Origin: Glycomyces sambucus | Lineage (GTDB): Bacteria; Actinomycetota; Actinomycetes; Mycobacteriales; Micromonosporaceae | Direction of reading: 5' to 3' | Assembly (NCBI RefSeq): GCF_900102815.1 | Contig: NZ_FNGF01000001.1 | Span: 1,062,591 to 1,126,590 of the forward strand | DNA: 64,000 nt | Part shown: positions 1 through 7,463 of the stretch, one piece after another | Position numbering within the stretch: the stretch's first letter is position 1 | How the letters are laid out: each line of letters starts with the position of its first letter | The notes under the pieces: model-generated | Told to the model about the DNA's origin: nothing | Databases searched by the model: none | The model's input: only the letters and a program-made list of their open reading frames with translations | Position numbers and translations under genes: made by a program

Positions 1-1
1 C

Positions 2-1069
2 GGGCGCGCCGCCGCCATCGCGGCGTTCCTCTGGTCGCTCACCGCCGTCCCCGTCGGCCTCTGGCAGCTCCTCGACCCCGAGGGCGGCCCCTTCAGCCAT
101 GAGCTGTACGAACCCACGTTCACGCTCCCCGCCGCGGTCCCGGCCTGGGCCGCCCCCGCCGCGCTCATCGCCGCCGGCGTCCTCGGCCTCCTCGCCGCCC
201 GCGCCCGGCCCCGCCTGTGGCCCCTGACGGCCCTGTACGCCGTGGTCTTCGGGATGCTCCTGAGCACCACCTCCCCGATCGCCTTCGCCGGCTACATCTG
301 CGCGTTCCTCATCCCGCTCGTCGTCGCGGCCGTCCCGGTCATGCTCGCCCGCGGGACGGCCGGGCGCCTCGTCGCGGCGGCCGCGGTCGCCGCGCTCCTG
401 GTCGCCCTCGGCCTCACCGGGGTCGTCGACTACGCCGCCGTCGGCGACTTCCTCCAGATGCTCGGCGCCCGCGTCGCCGAGATCGGCGCCTACATGCTGG
501 TCCAGGTCTGGATCGTCGCCGGCGGCGCGATCTGGGCCGCGCTCACCCTGAGCCTGCTCCTGAACGGCCGCGGGGACCGCCCCGCCCCCGCCTGGCTCGC
601 CCCCGAGCGCGCCGCCCGCTGGGGCCGCGCCGCGAGCTGGACCGCGTTCGCCTGCGCCCTCCCCTACGGGCTCGTGCGCATGACGTGGCTGACCCCGTGG
701 GCGTGGACGGGCGGCCCGCTCGACTCGTCGATGATCGACCCGGCCACCCGCGTGTGGGGCCTGTGCCTGGGCTTCGCGGCCCTCGCCGGCGGCGTCCTGT
801 GCCTGGGCATGACCTACCGGTGGGGAACGCGCTGGCCGTTCTGGATGCCGGTGGTCAAGGGCCGCCCGGTCCCGCCGAAGCTCGCGATCGTCCCGGCGAC
901 GACGGTGGCCGCGCTGTTCACGTGCGTGTCGCTGCCGTTCGTGGCCCTGTCGATCCGCCAGGACGCCCTGGAGATGGTGTGGGCCTTCCCGTTCTACGTG
1001 TGGGGCCCGGCGCTGGGAGCGGCGACGCTGGCCTACGCGATCAGGCGCGGCGTGGTCGAGGCCCGCTGA
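2..1069 (+). CDS. Multi-pass membrane protein, 5' end outside window
   Basis: The frame is open from the left edge of the window, so this is the last 355 residues of a longer protein. It is dominated by hydrophobic stretches rich in Ala, Leu, Val and Gly separated by short Arg-containing loops, consistent with about eight to ten membrane-spanning helices. An internal ATG at 242 exists, but the upstream frame is equally hydrophobic and has the same codon bias, so the gene almost certainly begins before base 1. I see no family motif; function unknown. The TGA stop at 1067-1069 is followed by a strong hairpin that probably ends the transcript. Confidence 0.75.
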   Translation, partial: GRAAAIAAFLWSLTAVPVGLWQLLDPEGGPFSHELYEPTFTLPAAVPAWAAPAALIAAGVLGLLAARARPRLWPLTALYAVVFGMLLSTTSPIAFAGYICAFLIPLVVAAVPVMLARGTAGRLVAAAAVAALLVALGLTGVVDYAAVGDFLQMLGARVAEIGAYMLVQVWIVAGGAIWAALTLSLLLNGRGDRPAPAWLAPERAARWGRAASWTAFACALPYGLVRMTWLTPWAWTGGPLDSSMIDPATRVWGLCLGFAALAGGVLCLGMTYRWGTRWPFWMPVVKGRPVPPKLAIVPATTVAALFTCVSLPFVALSIRQDALEMVWAFPFYVWGPALGAATLAYAIRRGVVEAR

Positions 1070-1083
1070 CGGGAGTCGGGGGC

Positions 1084-1112
1084 GGGCCCCGGGGCGATGC
1101 GCCCCGGGGCCC
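1084..1112 (+). terminator. Hairpin terminator after the membrane protein
   Basis: A perfect 13-bp stem (1084-1096 with 1100-1112) closes on the 3-base loop ATG. It begins 15 bases after the stop codon of the membrane protein. The T-run after it is short (GTCTT), as is common in actinomycetes. Confidence 0.7.
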
Positions 1113-1218
1113 GTCTTAGCGTGGCAACGGTGTTGACCCCGGGGCGCACGCGGCCGTACTGTTGCCCCCGCAACGCTTTCCATGAATTCCTGCAATATAT
1201 TCCAGCGAAGGAAACCAC

Positions 1219-2148
1219 ATGCTCGACATCCTGGTCGTCGGCGGCGTCGGCGTCGACACGATCGTGCGGGTCCCGGAGATCGCGATCGGCGAGGGCGACT
1301 CGCTCGGCGTGGAGCCGATCCGCGACTACGTGGCGCACACCGGGAACGGGGTCGCCCTCGGCTGCCTGCACCTGGGCCTGGACACGCGGTTCATCGACTA
1401 CATCGGCGAGGACGAGCAGGGCGCGCTGGTGCGCCGCCACTACGAGGAGCACGGCCTCGACTTCCGGTACCTGGTGTCGGCCAACGGCACCTCGCGGTCG
1501 GTGAACCTCGTGGACGCCCTCGGGCGCCGCTACTCGTTCTACGACTACCGGCACGCCCCCGAGCTGCGGATGCCCGAGTCGTTCTTCGGTCCCCACGTGG
1601 CCGAGGCGAAGCACGTCCACGTGTCGATCCCCAACCACACCAGGGACGTGCTGGGGGCGATCCCCGAGGGCGTCACGGTCTCCACCGACCTGCACGGCTG
1701 GGACGGCGAGGCCGAGCACCAGAAGGACTTCGCGCGCCGCGCCGACCTGGTGACGCTCTCGGCCGCGCGCCTCGGCGGGAGCCCCGAGAAGGCGATGCGG
1801 TGGATCGTCGACCACGGCCGGGCCTCGGTGGTGGTCGCGACCGACGGCGAGCGGGGCGGGTACGTGCTCGAACGGGGCGGATCGGTGGAGCGGTACCGGG
1901 CAATCGACCCGGTGGCCGAGCTCGGCGGCGTCTCGCCGGAGTGGGCGTCGTGGGCGCCGGTGGACTCCAACGGCGCGGGCGACGCGTTCGTGTCGGGCAT
2001 GCTGTGGGCCCGCGGGCGCGGCGGCGGCCTCGCGCGGGCGCTCGACGCGGGCCGCATCGCGGGCGCCTACGCGTGCCGCACCAAGGGCACCAGCACCGCG
2101 CTCATCTCCGCGGAGTTGATGACCGAGAGCCTTGCGGCCCTGCGGTAG
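1219..2148 (+). CDS. PfkB-family carbohydrate kinase
   Basis: A 309-residue kinase of the ribokinase/PfkB fold, expected to transfer the gamma-phosphate of ATP to a sugar or nucleoside hydroxyl in the cytoplasm. The N-terminus (VVGGVGVDTIVRVPEIAIGE) is the usual first strand with its substrate-binding Asp. The second PfkB signature is present near the C-terminus as DSNGAGDAF (residues 249-257), whose last Asp is the expected catalytic base. The ATG is preceded by GAAGGAAA at good spacing, within a locally AT-rich leader. The gene is monocistronic between a terminator and a convergent membrane-protein gene. Substrate cannot be read from sequence; adenosine, ribose or another sugar are all possible. 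Confidence 0.88.
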   Translation: MLDILVVGGVGVDTIVRVPEIAIGEGDSLGVEPIRDYVAHTGNGVALGCLHLGLDTRFIDYIGEDEQGALVRRHYEEHGLDFRYLVSANGTSRSVNLVDALGRRYSFYDYRHAPELRMPESFFGPHVAEAKHVHVSIPNHTRDVLGAIPEGVTVSTDLHGWDGEAEHQKDFARRADLVTLSAARLGGSPEKAMRWIVDHGRASVVVATDGERGGYVLERGGSVERYRAIDPVAELGGVSPEWASWAPVDSNGAGDAFVSGMLWARGRGGGLARALDAGRIAGAYACRTKGTSTALISAELMTESLAALR

Positions 2149-2169
2149 CGGAGTCGACGGCCGGGGCCG

Positions 2170-3339
2170 TCACTGCTGCTCGGGCGGACGGTTGGCGGTC
2201 ATGGCCTTGGCGCGGGCGATGACGTCGTCGAACGGGGAGGGCTCGGCCGGGCTCGGGCGGACCGCGTCGCGGTGCTCGGGCTGGACCACGAGCATGAACA
2301 GGCCGCCCGCGACCGCGGCCACGACGGGCGCGCCCAGGCCGATCTCGGCGACGGGCCAGTCGCCCGCGTGCGCGCCGGTGGCGATCATGAACGCCGCCCA
2401 CACCGGGACCGCCCAGCCCCCGGCGAGCAGGAGCAGGTCGCGGCGGCGCCGCAGCTCGGGCCGGATGAGCCAGACGAGGAAGTCGAGCCAGGCGCCGCCG
2501 AGGAGGAACACCCACACGTACGCGCCGTTGTCGAAGCCGGTCATGGCCCCGGCCATGATGCTCGGGTAGACGAAGACGACGGTGAAGAACCCGAGCGGGA
2601 GCCGGAACCGGCCGGTCGCGAAGACCGCCAGCGCGAGCACCATGACCGTGGTGAACACGATCCCGGCGACCGGGCCCGAGTCGAAGCCGAAGCGGCCCTG
2701 GAGGCCGACGCCGGTCTCGAACGGGGTCCTGGTGAAGGGCACCAGGTAGTTGAGGAAGAGGACGAGGGTCGCCACGAGGAAGCCCAGGGAGAGGGCGGGC
2801 GCGGCGAGGCGGGCCTCGACGGGGATCGGCTCGGGCTCGACCGAGAGGGTCTCGCGGCGCCAGGCCGACAGCCAGGGGGCCAGGGCGATGAGGACGCCGG
2901 CGGCGGCCAGGCCGAGGTGCGAGGGGCTGAAGAAGATGTCGAGGTGGGCTTCGACGCCGAGCAGTTCGTGCCAGATCAGGTCGGCGAGGGCGGAGGCGAG
3001 GAAGAGCGGGACGCCGACGATCGCGGGCCCGTAGCCGTGGGGGACGGCGGCCGTGCCGGTGCGGCCCTCGGTGCGGTGGGCGCGCACGAGGATCCAGGCG
3101 ATCCAGGCGGCGGTGGCGGCGAAGCCGGTGTAGAAGGCGAGGTGCCACCAGGTGAAGAAGGACTCGGGCCAGCCGTGGGCGTGGGCGTTGACGTCGAGGA
3201 TCAGCCCGCCGATGAACCAGGCCGAGAACCCGGCGGTGGCGAGGTCCTGCCACCAGGCGGCGAAGACGCGGGGCTGGCGGGAGTCGGCCAAGAGGTGCAT
3301 CTTGTACTCCAGCAATCGGTCAAGGGGGGTGAGGGCCAT
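2170..3339 (-). CDS. Multi-pass integral membrane protein of unknown function
   Basis: A protein of 389 residues with roughly ten hydrophobic helices. His and Trp residues cluster in and near early helices, for example DVNAHAHGWPES, WWHLAFYTG and IWHELLGVEAHLD. Such His clusters can be metal or haem ligands, but that is inference. I chose the ATG at 3339; a GTG at 3357 (six residues longer) is possible, and neither has a clear ribosome binding site. It converges on the PfkB kinase, with a short GACGGCC/GGCCGTC hairpin at 2156-2171 between them. No family assigned. Confidence 0.7.
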   Translation of the reverse strand: MALTPLDRLLEYKMHLLADSRQPRVFAAWWQDLATAGFSAWFIGGLILDVNAHAHGWPESFFTWWHLAFYTGFAATAAWIAWILVRAHRTEGRTGTAAVPHGYGPAIVGVPLFLASALADLIWHELLGVEAHLDIFFSPSHLGLAAAGVLIALAPWLSAWRRETLSVEPEPIPVEARLAAPALSLGFLVATLVLFLNYLVPFTRTPFETGVGLQGRFGFDSGPVAGIVFTTVMVLALAVFATGRFRLPLGFFTVVFVYPSIMAGAMTGFDNGAYVWVFLLGGAWLDFLVWLIRPELRRRRDLLLLAGGWAVPVWAAFMIATGAHAGDWPVAEIGLGAPVVAAVAGGLFMLVVQPEHRDAVRPSPAEPSPFDDVIARAKAMTANRPPEQQ

Positions 3340-3405
3340 GAGGTCATCATGGCCCACCCGGACCGGCCGCGCAATCGCGGTTTCGTCACCGTCCGCGCAC
3401 AGTGG

Positions 3406-4239
3406 TCAGGCGGTGAAGCGCACGAGGAACAGCTTCGGCCAGTGCTTCCCGGTCAGGTAGAACTCGCCCTCGCCCTCGGCCTTCGCGATGCCGTTGAGGA
3501 CGTCGGCGCCCGCGGAGTCCTCTTCGGACAGCAGGCCGGAGGCGTCGATGTCGGCCTGCACGGTGCCCGAATCGGGGTCGATCCCGACGATCCGGTCGGT
3601 CTGCCAGACGTTCGCCCAGACCGTGCCGCCGCTGCATTCGAGCTCGTTGATGGAGAACACGGGCTGGCCGGACTGGTCGGCGACCGCGACCGTGCCGGTC
3701 TCCTCGAAGGTGGCGGGGTCGCGGAAGGTGAGGGTGTCGGAGCCGTCGCTCATGACGAGCCGTTCGCCGTCGTAGCAGACGCCCCAGCCTTCGCCCTCGT
3801 ACTCGACGGTCTCGACCACGTCGAGGGTGACGGGATCCCGCTTGTAGGCGCGGTGCTCCTGCCAGGTGATCTGCCAGACCGCGTCGTCGGTGAGGGTGAG
3901 CCCTTCGGCGAAGTCCTCGGCGGGGAGGTCCTGGGAGGCGAGGACCTCGCCGGTGGCGGGGTCGGTGATGCGGACGTCGGACTCGCCGTAGAGGCCGGCG
4001 CTCTCGTAGAGGACGGTGCCGAACTCGGGGTGCTCGGCGAGTTCGAGGCCCTGCGTGAAGGAGCCGGGGTCGTGGTCGTAGGTCTCCAGGACCTCGACGC
4101 CGGTGAAACCGCCCGCGTCCTGGTCGGGGGTGTCGCTCTCCCCGGCCGCGGCGTCGCCGGCCGAGCAGCCCGCGAGCGCCAGGAGCCCCGCCGCCGTGAA
4201 TGCGAGGCCGTGCCGGGCCGCCCGCTTCTCATCGAACAT
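3406..4239 (-). CDS. Glutaminyl-peptide cyclotransferase (lipoprotein)
   Basis: Predicted secreted lipoprotein of 277 residues: a basic N-terminus, a hydrophobic stretch and a lipobox ending LALAGC. The mature part matches the bacterial/plant-type glutamine cyclotransferase family (a five-bladed beta-propeller). Family landmarks seen are HDPGSFTQGLEL near the N-terminus, the ESAGLYGESDVR segment, and the C-terminal VLNGIAKAEGEGEFYLTGKHWPKLF. These enzymes convert N-terminal glutamine of peptides to pyroglutamate with release of ammonia. The ATG at 4239 gives a normal signal peptide; the frame is open to 4272 but that extension is not signal-like. It stands alone, with a Thr-Pro-Asp linker after the lipidated Cys. 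Confidence 0.85.
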   Translation of the reverse strand: MFDEKRAARHGLAFTAAGLLALAGCSAGDAAAGESDTPDQDAGGFTGVEVLETYDHDPGSFTQGLELAEHPEFGTVLYESAGLYGESDVRITDPATGEVLASQDLPAEDFAEGLTLTDDAVWQITWQEHRAYKRDPVTLDVVETVEYEGEGWGVCYDGERLVMSDGSDTLTFRDPATFEETGTVAVADQSGQPVFSINELECSGGTVWANVWQTDRIVGIDPDSGTVQADIDASGLLSEEDSAGADVLNGIAKAEGEGEFYLTGKHWPKLFLVRFTA

Positions 4240-4404
4240 TGAACTCGTCTCCAGGTGCCTCGGGGGTGACACCTCGTACCGTATCGGTCATGGCAAACGA
4301 GGACAAGAGGTGAATCGAAGCGGTTGCCGCGCATCGGGGGAGACCGGCCCGCCGCGTCCGGAGGGCCGGCCCGCGGGCCGCTTTCCAGCGCTTTCAGCAC
4401 TCCC

Positions 4405-4480
4405 GCGTCAGCGGGTCAGTGCGCACGGCCGCGTCAGCGGGTCAGTGCGCACGGCCGCGTCAGCGGGTCAGTGCGCACGG
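4405..4480. repeat. Three-copy 26-bp tandem repeat overlapping a gene 3' end
   Basis: Two perfect 26-bp units (4405-4430 and 4431-4456) and a third of 24 matching bases (4457-4480) lie head to tail. The third unit contains the last codons (Arg-Ala-His) and the stop of the leftward rRNA methyltransferase gene, so the other two units are copies of that gene end, including the stop, lying downstream of it. The unit itself is GC-rich and carries no obvious gene. Confidence 0.9.
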
Positions 4481-5346
4481 GGGACCCAGCGGGTGACGGT
4501 CGCCGAGACGGTCACGTCGACGCGCTCGGGCAGGGCGGCCACGGCCGCGTCCAACTCGGCGGGGCCGTGGTGGCGGGCGCTCGGGCCCATGCCGACGATC
4601 CTTCGGACCGCCTCGTGTCCCAGGCCGATCGAGTATGAGATCTCGTCGGCCCGCTCGGCCTCGAACAGCGAGCCGAGCTGGTCGGCGGTCCGCTGCGGTT
4701 TCGCAGGGTCGACGCTCAGCAAGTCCAAGGCGTCGACGAGTTCGCGGAGGTGGTCCAGCCGGGGGGTCAGGACCACCAGAGCGCCTCTTGGGTGGAGGAC
4801 GCGTGCGATCTCGTCGGCGTTGCGGGGGGCGAAGACGTTGAGGACCGCAGCGGCGGCGCCGTCGCGGACCGGAAGCCGGTTCCACGCGTCGGCGAGCACC
4901 GCGGCGAGTCGCACCTGAGTTCCAGCGGCTCGCCGCGGTTCCCCGTCCGCGGGGGCGCCGCGCTTGGCGCAGCGGCGGAGCGCGTACTTGGAGGTGTCGA
5001 GGCCGACGCCCTCGCGCGCGGGGTCCGCCGCGAGGGCCGCGGCGAGGTAGTGGCCGGTGCCGCAGCCGGGTTCGACGACCACGCCGGGCGCGTCGGTGGC
5101 CGCGGCGGCGGCGACCGCTGCCAGGAGCGGGTCGTAGGCGCCGGAGGACAGGAAGTCCTCGCGGGCGGCGACCTGGTCGGCGGTGTCGCCGGTGGTCGCG
5201 TTCGAGCCGGGCGCGAGCAGCGGCGCGTAGCCCTGCTTGGCGAGGTCGAAGGAGTGCCCGTCGGGGCAGGACAGGCGCCGGTCGGCCTGGTCGAGGCCCT
5301 GGCCGCAGTTGGGGCAGGCGAGCGCGCCGAGCGCGGGCAGCGTCAC
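4468..5346 (-). CDS. 23S rRNA (guanine-N1)-methyltransferase, RlmA/TlrB type
   Basis: A SAM-dependent methyltransferase of 292 residues. An N-terminal zinc ribbon is visible (CPNC at 11-14, then CPDGH with Cys27 and His31), followed by KQGYAPLL, then the SAM-binding loop VVVEPGCGTGHYL, and a conserved NVFAPRNADEIARVLHPRG segment. This order is that of RlmA(I)/RlmA(II) enzymes, which methylate G745 or G748 in 23S rRNA helix 35; the TlrB member gives tylosin resistance. The GTG start at 5346 overlaps the stop of the upstream TetR gene by four bases (GTGA), which decides the start against a longer open frame to 5427. Its 3' end is embedded in a tandem repeat. Whether it confers drug resistance here is not shown. 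Confidence 0.85.
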   Translation of the reverse strand: MTLPALGALACPNCGQGLDQADRRLSCPDGHSFDLAKQGYAPLLAPGSNATTGDTADQVAAREDFLSSGAYDPLLAAVAAAAATDAPGVVVEPGCGTGHYLAAALAADPAREGVGLDTSKYALRRCAKRGAPADGEPRRAAGTQVRLAAVLADAWNRLPVRDGAAAAVLNVFAPRNADEIARVLHPRGALVVLTPRLDHLRELVDALDLLSVDPAKPQRTADQLGSLFEAERADEISYSIGLGHEAVRRIVGMGPSARHHGPAELDAAVAALPERVDVTVSATVTRWVPRAH

Positions 5347-5948
5347 GCGGCGGCCTCGGGGTCGATGAGGCGGAGGAAGGCGCGGAAGGACGCGGGCATG
5401 TCGACGCTTTCGGGTTCGTGGAGCCACTGGAACTGCAGGCCGTCCATGATCGCGACCAGCAGCGGCGCGGCCTCCTCCGGGGTGAGCCCGGAAGGGAGCC
5501 GGTCACCCCACCGGCGGCGCAGGGTGATCGCCATGTCGCGGCGCACGAGCCGGTAGCGGTCGCGGAAGTACGGCCCGGCCGGGTGGTCCTCGGTGACCGA
5601 CTCCCCCAGCAGCGCCGAGAACGTCCGCACGATCGGCGCCCGGTGCGAGTTGGCCTCGACCACGCCCACGGCCTGGGCGATCGTCATGGGCTCCTCGCCG
5701 ATGACGCGCTCGCCGGAGTCCCACTCGTCGCGCATGGTGAGCACCGCGATCAGCAGGTCCTCTTTGGACGGGAAGTAGTGGAGGAGGCCCTGCTGGGTGA
5801 GCCCCACCTTCTCCGCGACGGCCGCGAGGCTCGCGCCCCGGTAGCCGCGCTCGGCGATGACCTCCATGGCCGCCCGGACGATCTCCTCGCGGCGGGCCTG
5901 CCCGCGGGCGCCGTGGCGGACGCCTTGCGGCCTCGGCGGGTTCGTCAT
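5343..5948 (-). CDS. TetR-family transcriptional regulator
   Basis: A 201-residue regulator with the N-terminal helix-turn-helix of TetR proteins (ASLAAVAEKVGLTQQGLLHY, then FPSKEDLL at about 50-65) and an all-helical ligand-binding C-terminal domain. ATG at 5948 is chosen because it gives the usual short tail before the DNA-binding domain; the frame is open to 6014. It is translationally coupled to the rRNA methyltransferase downstream and divergent from the MFS/GH3 sugar genes. An 18-bp palindrome in the divergent region (6018-6035) is its likely operator, so it may control both directions. The ligand is unknown; given the rightward genes a glucoside or its product is plausible. Confidence 0.88.
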   Translation of the reverse strand: MTNPPRPQGVRHGARGQARREEIVRAAMEVIAERGYRGASLAAVAEKVGLTQQGLLHYFPSKEDLLIAVLTMRDEWDSGERVIGEEPMTIAQAVGVVEANSHRAPIVRTFSALLGESVTEDHPAGPYFRDRYRLVRRDMAITLRRRWGDRLPSGLTPEEAAPLLVAIMDGLQFQWLHEPESVDMPASFRAFLRLIDPEAAA

Positions 5949-6017
5949 GCGCGCCCCGATTCTGGAGTCGGTTCCGATGGCCCCCAAGCATAGATAATCA
6001 CGATTCGGACTCAAGCA

Positions 6018-6035
6018 CTACCGGGCACTCGGTAG
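6018..6035. promoter_or_regulatory. Candidate TetR operator palindrome
   Basis: The sequence CTACCGGGCACTCGGTAG is an inverted repeat with seven of nine base pairs, including the outer six. It lies between the divergent TetR and MFS genes, 70 bases before one and 67 before the other, where an autoregulatory operator is expected. Binding is inferred, not shown. Confidence 0.6.
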
Positions 6036-6101
6036 ACGTGGCAGACTCCTCCTTACCCTTCCCAGTGACACCCCTCCCCGTGACGCAGAGGAGCCCGAGC
6101 G

Positions 6102-7370
6102 ATGGCGCTCGACTCGACCCCGGCCCCGCCCCTCCCGCCCCCGCCCCCCGCCGCCGGCCCGGCCCCCGCCCCGAACGGCTTCGTGCTCCGCGCCGCCCTC
6201 TCCAACTGGAGCCTGTGGACCGCGCTCCTCACCCCCGGCGTCCTCACCCTCGCCATCCGCGTCCCCGAGATCGTCGGCGACGACTACGAGGCCGCCTACT
6301 CCCTGGTCATCTCCACCGGCATCGCCGTCGGCATGCTCGGCGCCCCGCTGTGGGGGCGCCTGTCGGACCGCACCCGGTCCCGGTTCGGGCGCCGCCGCCC
6401 CTGGATCGCCGGCGGCGCGCTCGCGGGCGTGGCCGGGACGCTCGTCGTCGCGTTCGCCCCGGACCTGCGGCTGCTCCTGCCCGGCTGGGTCCTCGCCCAG
6501 GCCGGGTTCAACGCCGCCCTGGCCGCGACCATGGCGATCATGCCCGAGCGCATCCCCGCGGCCGCCCAGGGCCGCGCCTCCGGGGCGTTCGGCGCGGCCA
6601 TCACCGGCGGCTTCCTCACCGGCTCGGCCATCGCCGCGGTCACCCAGGACACCACCGTCATGTTCCTGCTCCCGTGCGCGCTGGTGCTGGTCCTCACCGG
6701 CGCGTTCGCGCTCACCCTCGACGACCCGAAGGTCGATGCACCACCGAAGCCGTTCTCCCCCAAGGAGTTCGCGAGCAGCTTCGGTTTCGACCCGCGGCGC
6801 CACCCCCAGTTCGGGTGGGTGTGGCTGACGAAGTTCTGCTTCATCTTCGGCATCGTCGCGCCCTCGACCTACATGGTGTACTTCCTCGCCGCGCGCCTCG
6901 ACCTGACCGCCGCCGCGGCCGCCGCCGTGGTCGGGCTGGTGTTCGTGGTCAACTTCAGCGTCCAGACCGGCGTGGTCCTCGCCACCGGCTGGCTCTCGGA
7001 CCGCCTCGGCCGCCGCCGCCCGTTCGCGGCCGCCGCGGGCCTCCTCCTCGCAGCGGGGCTGCTCACCATGGCGTTCGCCGACGGACTGCCGCAGATCCTC
7101 GCCGGCCAGGCGTTCCTCACCGTCGCCGGCGGCCTGTTCGCCGCCATGGACGGCGTCCTCGTCTTCCAGACCCTCCCCGACCCCGCCGCGCCCGCCAAGG
7201 ACCTCGGCGTCGCCAACCTCGCCAACGGCCTGCCCGGCGCGCTCCTGCCGCCCCTCGCCACCGCCCTGCTCGCCATGGGCGACACCGAGTACACGCTCCT
7301 GTTCGTCATCTGCGCCGGCTCCGCCCTCGCGGCGGTGCTCGCGCTCGGACGCGTCACCAGCGTGCGGTGA
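6102..7370 (+). CDS. MFS transporter, probably sugar/glycoside uptake
   Basis: A 422-residue major facilitator protein with twelve predicted helices. The cytoplasmic loop after helix 2 carries GRLSDRTRSRFGRRRPWIAG, the arginine-rich MFS/GPH signature typical of sugar:cation symporters, and the second half repeats it as GWLSDRLGRRRPF. The first 25 residues are Pro/Ala-rich and probably disordered. The ATG follows the TetR operator and is 93 bases upstream of a GH3 glycosidase on the same strand, so the pair looks like an import-and-hydrolyse unit for a beta-glucoside or related oligosaccharide. Substrate is inference from context. Confidence 0.85.
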   Translation: MALDSTPAPPLPPPPPAAGPAPAPNGFVLRAALSNWSLWTALLTPGVLTLAIRVPEIVGDDYEAAYSLVISTGIAVGMLGAPLWGRLSDRTRSRFGRRRPWIAGGALAGVAGTLVVAFAPDLRLLLPGWVLAQAGFNAALAATMAIMPERIPAAAQGRASGAFGAAITGGFLTGSAIAAVTQDTTVMFLLPCALVLVLTGAFALTLDDPKVDAPPKPFSPKEFASSFGFDPRRHPQFGWVWLTKFCFIFGIVAPSTYMVYFLAARLDLTAAAAAAVVGLVFVVNFSVQTGVVLATGWLSDRLGRRRPFAAAAGLLLAAGLLTMAFADGLPQILAGQAFLTVAGGLFAAMDGVLVFQTLPDPAAPAKDLGVANLANGLPGALLPPLATALLAMGDTEYTLLFVICAGSALAAVLALGRVTSVR

Positions 7371-7463
7371 CGACCCCGCGCCGCCGGCCCCGCGGGGAGG
7401 CCGGGACCGGCGGCGCGGCCACACAGACGCCCCTGCGAAGGAACCGAGAGAAAGGAAGGGCAC

